Under the pieces are notes generated by a model. The model was not told where the DNA came from and did no database searches. It saw nothing but the letters and a program-made list of their open reading frames with translations. Shown here piece after piece: positions 45,601-55,479 of a stretch of 64,000 nucleotides of DNA (positions are counted from its first letter, which is position 1; each line of letters begins with the position of its first letter). The stretch is from contig JAAROD010000014.1 of the NCBI GenBank assembly GCA_012274445.1, positions 365,001-429,000 on the forward strand, written 5' to 3'. Source of the stretch: Sclerotiophoma versabilis. Its lineage: Eukaryota; Ascomycota; Dothideomycetes; Pleosporales; Didymellaceae. A program made the translations under genes and the position numbers.

Positions 45601-48600
45601 AATTATTATCTACTACCTAATATATCTAAGTTATAGAACTAGCTATTAGGAGTAAAGTTCTTTACTATACTTAACTTATATAGAGTATACAACCTTATAT
45701 ATATAAAGAAAGGTAAAGAATAAAAGATAGTATTTAGAACCTATTATAGTTACTATAAGTATATAGTTATACTATTTAGGCTAACTAATATACTAGTAGT
45801 ATATTAGGCACTAATTAATAATATGCTGTAAGTATACCTAGACATTATAGTAGTAGTATATCTTAATAATATTCTAGTATATAGTAAGATACTAGAAGAA
45901 TATAAGGTCTATATATAATAAGTATTAGAGTGCTTAGTAATAGTAGACCTTAGGCTAAAGCTAGAGAAGTGTAAATAGTATAAGAAAGAAGTAAAGTTTC
46001 TTAGCTATATTATAGGAAGATATAGAGTTAAGATAAGTAAAAAGAAAATCTAGGTTATAAAGGATTAGCTAACACCTACTACTATTAAGAGAATCTAAGA
46101 GTTCCTTAGGTTTATTAACTTTAACTAATACTTTATTAAGAACTACTCTATAAAGGCCTTACTACTTATAAGACTTACGTAGAAGAATATACTCTTAAGT
46201 AGAAATAAGCATAGAAAGACGCTTTTTAATTACTTAAGCAAGCGTGTATAGAGCCTCCTATACTAATTATATTTAGGAGTAGTAAACCTGCATACCTTAA
46301 AATAGATACCTTAGATTTAGTATTAGGAGCATATATTACTTAAGAATAAGATAGTTAATAGCACCTAATTACCTACTACTTAAGAAAGCTTATAGTACTA
46401 GAGGAATATTATAATATATATAATAAAAAGCTTATAGCTATTATTAATACACTATAGTATTAAAGAGTATATGCAGAAAGCTGCTTAGAACTTACTATTT
46501 ATATAGATTATAAAAACTTAGTATATTTTACTACTACTAAGGTTCTAAACTAATAATAAGTACGCTAGTTAGAAATGCTTAGTTAGTATAAGTTTAAGAT
46601 CCTGTACACGCTAGGAAAGAAAAATAGTAGAGTAAATGTGCTTAGCTAACGCTATAATCTTATAGGTAAAAAGATAATTAATAAGTTTACTATTCTTAGA
46701 GTTAATAAGAATAGAATATTAGGACTATCTTAGCAGCTTAATTTAGTAATGCAAGTTTAGCAGAAATAACACATTCTAGAGTAAGTACTAGAGGAACTTT
46801 AAGAGGAAGTTATCTTAAGATATTATAATAATACGCTATATAGATACTCTAGTATTACTTATACTATAGAACTTATTAAGTAATACTATAAGTTTTCTAA
46901 TATAAAGAATAAGGTTACTAAGTTTATTAGAAACTATATATAGTACTAATAGAATAAGTATAGTATATATACTAAGTATAGAGAAGTATAAGTAATAGAG
47001 CTCTTAATAGTACTATAGATAAATATTATAATAGATTTTATTATATAGCTACTACTCTCTAAAGACCCTATTATAGAATATACCTATAACTTAATCTTTA
47101 TTATAATAGATTAATTTACTAAGTATACTAAAATAATACTATTTAGATACAGCTATACTACGCAGCAGCTAGCTATAGTATTTATTAACTAGATTATTTA
47201 CTACTATAGAATACCTAAATTAATTATTATTAATAGAGATAAGCTTTTTATATTAAACTACTAGACTATAATACTTACTATATTAGGTACTAAGAAAAAG
47301 CTATCTACAGCCTATTATCTGCAGATAGATAGATAAACAGAAAGAATAAATTAAACTATAGAAATATACCTTTAGATCTATAGTAACTAAGAATAAGATA
47401 ACTAGGTTTTACTATTATCTATAGTACAGATTATATATAATAATAAATTATTAGAAGAAATAGGTATAATGCTATTCTTTATAAACTATAGAAGACACCT
47501 AAATCTCTTTACTTAATCTCTTAATTACTCTATTTAGACAGAATTAGTAATAGCTTTAGTAGTTAGACTAAAGAAAGTATACTAGAAATTACTTAAAAAT
47601 ATTATATAAGCTTAGAAACAAGCTATTTTATATATTAACTAGAAATAAAAAATAGTACCTTAGCTAAAGAAGAGGGATAAAGTCTACCTTCTTATAAAAA
47701 ATCTTAGAATATAAAGAGTAATAAAAAAACTAAATAAGGTTAAAGTTAGACTATTTTTTATTTCTAAGTAAATTAGCCTAGTTAACTATTAACTTAAGCT
47801 ACCTAAGAATGTAAAGATATATCTAGTATTCTATATTTTACTATTAGAACCTACTAACCTAAGAACACTAATCTAGAAAGACTTCTACTACTAAGCTAAT
47901 AGTAATAATAAGTAGGAAGTTAAAAAAATAGTAATATATTAGAGAACTAAGAAGAGTATTTAATACCTAGTTAAGTAGTTAGAATACCTAGAATTAGAAA
48001 ATATATAGAAACCTCTAATATACCTTATAAACTACTACTAATTAGTATAGAGGTACTATAGTTTATAATAGACTTCTTAATAAGCCTAAAAGCAGCCTAG
48101 GTTACAGGTAAGGTATATATACTTATTAACGCTGCTAGATAGTTTATCTTCTTAGTAAGATCTAGTTTACCTAATTTAGCTATTTTATTTACTATATACA
48201 GCGCCTTTTACTATGTATAATTCTTAGCTTATTTTAGAATCTTCTTATTTTATAATAACTGCGTAATAATAGTTACTAATAAGGTTTTATCTTCTTCTAT
48301 CTTCTTTTTATACTCTTTATAAGTATAGTCTAGTAACTTCTATAATATATTAATATAAGGCTTTCTAGCCTTTATATACTTAGTATATTATAGATACTTT
48401 ATAGTATCTAGTATAATATAGTACTTATAGCCTTTAAAGAAATAGTAGTTATAGAGAACTTTAGTAGGAGTATTAGCTTAATAAATTTCTAGACTAAGTT
48501 AAAGGTTATAGGTATAAGAAGATATCTTAATATACTAGTTACTAGATATAGAGATAAGCTTAGTTTTATATAAGCCTAGATTCTAGTTATATAGTTTAGA

Positions 48601-48627
48601 GACAAACCTAAAAGAAGAGAAGAATAG

Positions 48628-49114
48628 TATTATAATCCTATACAGATAAAGTAGTATAGTAATTAAGTAGCTAACTATAGCTCTTACTTATAAACTAGAG
48701 GTAGAGCTAAAAAGAACCTCTTTATATAGTTATATAATATACTTATTAATAAGTATAATATATATAACTTACTTATTAATAAGCATTATATATTATTGCC
48801 TATTAATAAGTAATACTATATATTTTATTAGACTAACCCTAGTTGCTTATTAATAAGTATTGTCTCCTAGCAAGTATATAGTTAGTAGAAACACAACTTT
48901 TATAGTTTGTGTTTAACCTTGTTAATTAAGTTTATCTTTAGAATCTTAACCTAACTCTTAAGCTAGATAGTCTACTCTATACTACTTATTATTAACTCCT
49001 ATTATTATAGTATTTTACTAGGTAATAACTTAACCTAATCTACTACGCGCTGTTTATACCTAAGAACTAACAGAATTAGTACTTATAGTCTTTAACTAAA
49101 GTATAACTTTAATA
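48628..49114 (+). repeat. 3' LTR of RIP-inactivated chromovirus
   Basis: 487 bp, the partner of the 42197 LTR, preceded by a purine-rich tract (AAAAGAAGAGAAGAA, about 48610-48624). Confidence 0.9.
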
Positions 49115-51919
49115 ATAAGCTTTATTATAAAATTAGTACAACTATACTAATATACCTAGTATCTAGCTAAAACTTTTATAATTAAGCTTAAAGGACTATA
49201 CTTAGTTAATTAATAGTATTTAATTAGTGCCTATCTAAGATTAGATAAAAGCTGTCTGTTATATATATAGAAAATCTGTGTAGGTTACGTAACCTATCTA
49301 AAGCAAGCTTCTGCTTACTATTAGAGTTGCTTATTACTATTATACTAATATAATAAGCTTCTAGTTAGCTCTAGAGCAGCTTATAGCTAATTCTTTAGGC
49401 TAATTAATCTCTATATAACTAACTAAGCAGCTTAATTACGTAATATACTTTCTAGTTATTCTCTAATTTAATAAGAAAGCGGCTAAATTATAGTTAAGTA
49501 GCTTGTTTAGTAGTTTTCTAGTAGTATAGGTCTAAAATATAGGGTTAAACAGAAGTCTAAGCGCCTAAGTTACCTCTTAGTTAATCTTTTTAAATATCTC
49601 TAGTTCTTTAATCTTATCTTATATCCTCCTATACCTTAGTACTATAGTACTATAGCTAAAAGAGCTTCTTATAGTCTAGCAGGTAGCTTATTTATAGGTC
49701 TTTTACTCTATCTAAGCTACTTAATTACATATAGGTTGCTCCTAGGCTTAGTTAGTAGTATCTCTTTTAGTAGTAGGGCTAAATAAGCGTCTAAATAGTT
49801 AGTCTTAAGCTTATTTCTAGTATAGTAAGGGTTATAGTAAATAATTTAGATAGCTAACTAGGTAGTAGCTAGAGGCTAGCGTCTGCAGTAAAGGTTGCGT
49901 GCTATAGGCTTAACTTTTACTAGCTCTATTAGCTATATAAGTAGGTGCCCCCTTCTATTTTAATAATCTCTAAGTCTATATCTAAAATAGCTATAAGTAT
50001 ACCTAAATTATGTTTTAAGTAACTTATTAGTGCCTTATTTACTTATTTATTAGTCTTTTAGTAGTTAGGTAGTGTCTAAATAAGCTTCTCTTTGTCTTTT
50101 CTATAGCTCTTTTTAAACTTTTAGCTAACTTTTATATAAAAGTAATTAAAAGCCTAGCGCAAAGCGCGTACTGCTGCTGCTATTACTACCTACCTTACTC
50201 TTATCTGTGCTGCTACTACCGCCTATAAGCTGCTTACTTACCTAGCTAGCTTGGCTTTAGCTAACTAAGCTTCTTCTACTAGCCCTAGGGGCTCTGTTAG
50301 GGTCTCTAACTCTATCTCTACTACTATAACTACTACTAGCACTAGCACTAGTAGTAGTAATAATAATAATAACCCTACTATCTCTGTCCTCTGCTAGAAG
50401 GGCACTCTCTGCACTACTCTCTATAGAGGTTATATAGCTATACTACTAATAAGTAGTATAGCTGCTCTTTACTATAATTAGCTAGGCAGCTAATAGGCTA
50501 AGAGGTGTTTTTACTGCGCTGCTAGGCACTTATGCTGTAAGCTATAGGTAATCTCTAAAAATAAGCTTATAAATAGTAGTCTAATAGCTTATTTTTAGTC
50601 CTACTCTTCTTAAGCCTATTAGAGTTAAGCTATATAATAAGCTTAGGCTTAATAGTAGGGTTACTACTAGTATAAGTAACTTATTTCTACTTATAATTTA
50701 TCTTTAGTAGCTAATAAGCTTATAGCGCGTAACTAAGCTATGCATTACCTACTAGGTAATAAAAGAGCTCTTTAATAATAGCAAGATTAATGTGTAAAGG
50801 CCCTAGATTCTCTAGTAGGGGTAGTTTAGAAGTTAAGCTTATTAGCTACTAGTAGTGCGCTCTAATAAGCTGCCTCTAGTAGATTAGCAAGCTTAGCCTA
50901 GGTTTTTCTCTAGAAAGAAAGATATCCTCTCTAGTTAGTTAAGAAATTAATCTTTTATTTCTCTATTAATAAGCTTTTATTTATAGGACTATAACTTATA
51001 TAACTTATTCTAACTTATAATAAGCTTATTATTACCTATTAAGCTACTTATTTAGCTGTAAAACGTTACTGTTAGTTACTTTATTTTCTTAGTTTAATCC
51101 TATTATCTAATTAATATACTGCCCTCTATCTATATCTAGGTAGATATTAAATAGGTTAAGATAGTCTAAAAAGCGCTTATAGGCTTACCTAGGTAGCGCT
51201 TTTATAAGCCTGTCTACTAGTATTTTATTAGTCTTTATATAGGTAATAATAAAGGTACTCTTAGTATACTCTTATTTTAACTATATATTTTATATATCTA
51301 TATAGCGCAGCTAGGTAGTAAGTTACTTACTCTCTTTAACTACTAGCTAAATAGTCTACTAGTTATTATAAAAGATCTTCTATACTATACCTAAGTTAAG
51401 TTATAGTTTATAGAGGAATTGTTTTAGAGCTATGCTCTTCTTAGCTATATACTCTAAAGCTAGTAATTCTGCCTCTATAGTTAAAGTAGTTACTATAGCT
51501 TATTAGGCTACCTTCTATATAATTAGACCTCTAAAGAGCTATATAATATAGCTCTAAGAAGATTAATAGGTTAAACTGTTATTAGTAAATAAGGTGTTAC
51601 TATATATAAGTAACTAGCTCCTAGAATAAGCTCTATACTTTATACCTAGGTGCTTAGTCCTATATAGGTAGCTAAGAACCTAAGCTACTACCTTAAAGTA
51701 AGTAGCTTCTAGGTTAGTTAGATAATAGAATAGTTAAGATGTAGTATAAGCTATATCTAGACAGATTATAATAGCTGTGTATAGAATAGACCTAACGCGC
51801 TTCTAATAGGCTTTAATCTTCTATTTTAAAGCTTCTCTCTTATACCTAGAGAGCTTAGTTTTTAGAAAAGGAGTACTTAGAAGCAACCTCTTATCTATAA
51901 CCTTAAATTCAGAAGTAAG

Positions 51920-52418
51920 TGTTGAAGTTGTACTTTCAAGCAAAGCTCGTAAGCACTATTCGTATTGGTTCTCAGGGATGAGCGCTGGTACAGGAAGGTC
52001 CGTAAGGGTTGGGGTTATTGCCTAGTGAAACACCGTGGCAATAGAGGGTAACAATGAGTAGTATAGAGTAGACTATCTAGCTCGAGAGTTGGGGTCGAGA
52101 TTCCAAAGACAAACTTGATTGACTAAGTTGAACACGAACCATAAGGGTTGTGTTCCTACTGACTATATACTTGCTATGGGGTAATGCTCGTTGACGAGCG
52201 ACTAGGGTCAGTCCAATGAAATACATAGCGTTGCTCGTTGACGAGCGATAACATACGATGCTCGTTGACGAGCAAGTCACGTGTGTCATGCTCGTTGACG
52301 AGCATGTCACGTGACCGTACAAAGGGAGATCCTTCCTGACTCCGCCCCTGGTTCATGGGTGAGGGCTGTGGTTGGCTACTTAATCACTGTGCCGCTTCGT
52401 CCGCACAGGATCGTAACA
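51920..52418 (-). repeat. Pristine solo LTR of the chromovirus (inverted)
   Basis: This is a full 499-bp LTR in reverse orientation, flanked by the 5-bp duplication GTAAG (51915-51919 and 52419-52423). I see no difference from the LTRs of the intact element, and the short frames inside all three copies translate identically. It has no RIP changes although it sits in RIP-degraded DNA. It is the product of LTR-LTR recombination after an independent insertion. Confidence 0.95.
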
Positions 52419-52934
52419 GTAAGCTTCTTAATATAGAAGTTATATATAAGTATAATAGTATAAGCAGCTTAATTCTAGATAATTTAAACTCTAAGAAACT
52501 ATTTAGTAGCTCTATAATCTTTAATCTAATATTTACCTATAAGTAAGCTTATTAGCTGCTCTATAGCAGCTTAATTATTTCTATAATATACTAGAAGGAT
52601 ATTATCTATATAGAAAAGTAGAACTATTCTCTACTTATTATTAAAGAAGAGGTAAGGCTCTTTCTTTAATAACTTTAAACTAAGCGCCTAGAGTATACTA
52701 GATAGCTTCTTATACTATAAGACTAGTAAATTACATAGTCTATATAGAGCTTATAGTAAGCAGACTACCTAATTAGGTTTTCTAAACCTATTAGGCAGCT
52801 TATAGAGTACCTAAGGCTAGTGTTACGATCCTGTGCGGACGAAGCGGCACAGTGATTAAGTAGCCAACCACAGCCCTCACCCATGAACCAGGGGCGGAGT
52901 CAGGAAGGATCTCCCTTTGTACGGTCACGTGACA

Positions 52935-53054
52935 TGCTCGTCAACGAGCATGACACACGTGACTTGCTCGTCAACGAGCATCGTATGTTATCGCTCGTCA
53001 ACGAGCAACGCTATGTATTTCATTGGACTGACCCTAGTCGCTCGTCAACGAGCA
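52935..53054 (+). promoter_or_regulatory. Four palindromic sites in the LTR
   Basis: TGCTCGTCAACGAGCA occurs at 52935-52950 and 52965-52980. CGCTCGTCAACGAGCA occurs at 52992-53007 and 53039-53054. Each is a 7+7-bp (or 6+6) inverted repeat around CA. They lie upstream of the TATATA at 53070, in the place expected for U3 enhancer sites. CACGTG palindromes at 52926-52931 and 52956-52961 lie before the first and between the first two. The same set is in the 3' LTR (59434-59553) and, inverted, in the solo LTR. Confidence 0.75.
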
Positions 53055-53069
53055 TTACCCCATAGCAAG

Positions 53070-53075
53070 TATATA
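53070..53075 (+). promoter_or_regulatory. LTR TATA box
   Basis: TATATA 34 bp upstream of GTGTTCAA (53104), a candidate transcript start that is complementary to the putative primer-binding region after the LTR. Confidence 0.45.
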
Positions 53076-53319
53076 GTCAGTAGGAACACAACCCTTATGG
53101 TTCGTGTTCAACTTAGTCAATCAAGTTTGTCTTTGGAATCTCGACCCCAACTCTCGAGCTAGATAGTCTACTCTATACTACTCATTGTTACCCTCTATTG
53201 CCACGGTGTTTCACTAGGCAATAACCCCAACCCTTACGGACCTTCCTGTACCAGCGCTCATCCCTGAGAACCAATACGAATAGTGCTTACGAGCTTTGCT
53301 TGAAAGTACAACTTCAACA

Positions 53320-53330
53320 CTTTGAACACC
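53320..53330 (+). other. Putative primer-binding region
   Basis: CTTTGAACACC follows the 5' LTR directly. It does not begin with the usual TGG of a tRNA-primed site. TTGAACAC (53322-53329) is complementary to GTGTTCAA at 53104-53111 in the LTR, as in self-priming elements of the Tf1 type. Confidence 0.35.
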
Positions 53331-53337
53331 CCCAAAG

Positions 53338-55479
53338 ATGAGTACTACCTCAGGATCCCGTGCTACCCCTAGCAACTCCAACGCGTCACGCAACCGCGTC
53401 GACGACGACCTCGATATGGACGAAGGATCGAACGGAGACACGACAGCCTCTACGTCCACGAGTGTATACCCAGTAGCTAAGCCCGAGACCTTCGATGGTA
53501 CTCGTGAGAAACTGGAAGACTGGCTTATCAAGTTCGACCTCTTCTTCATGTTCCAGGGAGAACGCATCCCTGAGGAGAAACGTGTGACGCTTGTCTCCAC
53601 GTTCATGAAGGACCGCGCGTTCACGTGGATCAAACCCTTTATCCAGCGTTACCATGGAGAAGGAACGTCCACCGACATCGACGCATGGATCGAAGACTTC
53701 GACCTGTTCAAGGAACAGATACGCCGAGTATTTGGAGTACACAACGAACCAACCATCGCACGTCGCGACATCCAACGCATTAAGCAAACCACGTCAGCCG
53801 CCGACTATGCTGCCAAGTTTCAGCAGCTAGCCACGTACACCGGCTGGGACGACACCGCGTTGACAACGATGTTCCGACAAGGATTGAAACCGCGAGTCAA
53901 GGAGGAACTGATGCGGACCGCCGCGTCTACCGACGACTTTGACTCCCTGGTCAATACGGCAATTGACATTGATGTCAAGCTGTATGAACTACAACAGGAA
54001 CTGCGGGAGGACCCACGTGCGCGAGCGGCATCCCACACTACGCGCCCACCCCCACGCAATCCATGGCGCAACAACCTCAACCGAGGAACCCGCGGAGGAA
54101 ATCGCTACCAGCCAAACACTGGACGCCGGGTGCACAACAGCACTAGCAGCGGTTACTACGGACCAGAGGCCATGGACCTGTCCAACATCAACAAGGGACC
54201 AGAACCGCGATGGAATCAGAAAAACAAGGGTAGTGATAGGAAGAACAAGTCCGGTGTGACTTGTTACGGATGTGGCAAGCAAGGCCACTATGCCAAGGAC
54301 TGTCGATCCAAGAACAAGGTGGTTCGACAACTCAACGTACTCACCCGCGAGGACGCGGATGCCGGTGATGAATGGGAAGTTCTCACCGACGACATGGGAC
54401 GTCTTATGGAAGACCCCGAGACCGGATCCGATGACGATTATATCGCACCATCCGATGAGGACATACGGAATGTCCGAAGCCGAGCACCTACACCATACCA
54501 AGAGGTGGATGAACAGCAGAAGCATCTACAGGACCTGAAGGGACGACCATCAACACAGATGGGACAGGCATACGAACGAGGACTAAAAGTGTGCAAGCAC
54601 AAGCAGCCCACTATGTCTCAGCGACTACGCGACACTGCCAGACAAGAAGCGGATGGAGGCATTATCTACGCCTCCGACACCGAAGAAAGTTGGTACGACA
54701 CAGACATGCGTGAATTCAACGAACGTACAGAAGCGGAATTAGCACGTCAAGAATTCCGAGACAGCAACGCTACCTTTCAAGAAAACTGTGATCGGATTAC
54801 CAAAAGTATCGACAAGAGACTACAACAGATGGCACTTCAAACTCGCGCGGGGCAACGACAGGTCAACAACCTAAGTAAATCCCAACAGGATTGGTGGAAA
54901 CACGATTTCGACAAACTCAGTGCTGGCAACCACGCCACACAACGGGAGCTCGAGCGACAAGTGAAAAACGACCGAAGCAGGAACGAGCCTGACTTCGACA
55001 GGAAGCCAGCGTTGCTTCTGAACCCACGACCAGAGTACGCCTTGGACCACCGGAATCCAAATCATGGAAAACTATCATGGACAGCGTGCGTATACAACGC
55101 CTGTCGCATACATGAATCAGAAAAACTAGGAAAGGGATGGTTCCCGACTCCTAGCACCACATGCAGGAGACAATGGTACGATTGCAAGAACGACATGTGC
55201 GAGATGCACCTCTGGGACAAGCGTTCCGAGCTACATTTCCCGGGCACAGATGATCATCAAGCAATCGTATGCATGCAATTGGTTATTAACGGCTCCTGCT
55301 ACAATCTACATTGGCAGCGTTGCCTCAACCCAAACTGCAAGCTGCACGAAGGTAGCAAGATCATCCATGGATTCGGTGATGAGGAGACTTTTTTAGGCAA
55401 GCGCCAAAAGAGTGCTCCGCCGAGCGATCCCTTAACGCTATCGGGGACGGCTCGCTCATCAGACTGCCCATCAAGTTAA
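53338..55479 (+). CDS. gag: Gag polyprotein of chromovirus
   Basis: 713 residues from ATG 53338, 18 bp after the LTR. A capsid-like helical domain lies at about 44-225 (PETFDGTREKLEDWLIKFDL, YAAKFQQLATYTGWDD, MFRQGLKPRVKEEL). It is followed by an Arg/Asn-rich linker and a CCHC zinc knuckle CYGCGKQGHYAKDC (309-322) that binds RNA. Beyond the knuckle is an unusually long C-terminal part (about 390 residues) with acidic stretches and a cysteine/histidine-rich end (CRIHESEKL, CKNDMCEMHLW, CLNPNCKLHEG). This is longer than Gag of most fungal chromoviruses and could hold a second metal-binding module. It makes the particle shell. Confidence 0.93.
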   Translation: MSTTSGSRATPSNSNASRNRVDDDLDMDEGSNGDTTASTSTSVYPVAKPETFDGTREKLEDWLIKFDLFFMFQGERIPEEKRVTLVSTFMKDRAFTWIKPFIQRYHGEGTSTDIDAWIEDFDLFKEQIRRVFGVHNEPTIARRDIQRIKQTTSAADYAAKFQQLATYTGWDDTALTTMFRQGLKPRVKEELMRTAASTDDFDSLVNTAIDIDVKLYELQQELREDPRARAASHTTRPPPRNPWRNNLNRGTRGGNRYQPNTGRRVHNSTSSGYYGPEAMDLSNINKGPEPRWNQKNKGSDRKNKSGVTCYGCGKQGHYAKDCRSKNKVVRQLNVLTREDADAGDEWEVLTDDMGRLMEDPETGSDDDYIAPSDEDIRNVRSRAPTPYQEVDEQQKHLQDLKGRPSTQMGQAYERGLKVCKHKQPTMSQRLRDTARQEADGGIIYASDTEESWYDTDMREFNERTEAELARQEFRDSNATFQENCDRITKSIDKRLQQMALQTRAGQRQVNNLSKSQQDWWKHDFDKLSAGNHATQRELERQVKNDRSRNEPDFDRKPALLLNPRPEYALDHRNPNHGKLSWTACVYNACRIHESEKLGKGWFPTPSTTCRRQWYDCKNDMCEMHLWDKRSELHFPGTDDHQAIVCMQLVINGSCYNLHWQRCLNPNCKLHEGSKIIHGFGDEETFLGKRQKSAPPSDPLTLSGTARSSDCPSS
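55389..55395 (+). other. -1 ribosomal frameshift site U_UUU_UUA
   Basis: In the gag frame the codons read ACT TTT TTA, so the heptamer T TTT TTA is exactly in the slippery register X_XXY_YYZ. After a one-base backward slip the frame reads AGG CAA GCG and is open through the protease into pol; gag ends 84 bp later. The heptamer is preserved in the RIP-mutated copy (44698-44704). A possible hairpin (CGAGC..TCCC with GGGA..GCTCG, 55421-55454) lies 25 bases downstream. Confidence 0.75.

Larger units (their letters stand above)
42197..49114 (+). mobile_element. RIP-inactivated Ty3/gypsy chromovirus (older relative)
   Basis: The element runs from TATTATAATCC (RIP form of TGTTACGATCC) to ..TTTAATA. 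It is flanked by the 5-bp duplication ATAAG (42192-42196 and 49115-49119). Its LTRs are 42197-42683 and 48628-49114, both 487 bp. The interior is colinear with the intact element: gag about 42710-44850, the slippery TTTTTTA at 44698-44704, pol about 44820-48060 and the antisense frame about 48005-48525. All frames are shredded by C to T and G to A changes; the antisense ATG has become ATA. Both LTRs share a 12-bp shortening relative to the 499-bp form, so the parent was a distinct variant. Confidence 0.92.
52821..53319 (+). repeat. 5' LTR of intact chromovirus
   Basis: 499 bp from TGTTACGATCC to ACTTCAACA. It includes four palindromes (52935-53054), CACGTG words, and a TATATA at 53070-53075. 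Confidence 0.97.

Noticed and set aside
49120..51900. Possible tRNA or other RNA genes in the AT-rich block
   Set aside because: I looked for clover-leaf arms and box A/B words and saw none; RIP would have destroyed them in any case.
52935..53054. Regularly repeated palindromes resembling a CRISPR array
   Set aside because: Only four units with unequal short spacers, in a eukaryotic LTR; better explained as enhancer-type sites.
52917..53162. 60- and 81-codon frames repeated identically at three places
   Set aside because: They lie wholly inside the LTR copies (5', 3' and solo) and are open by chance; repetition reflects LTR identity, not a gene family.
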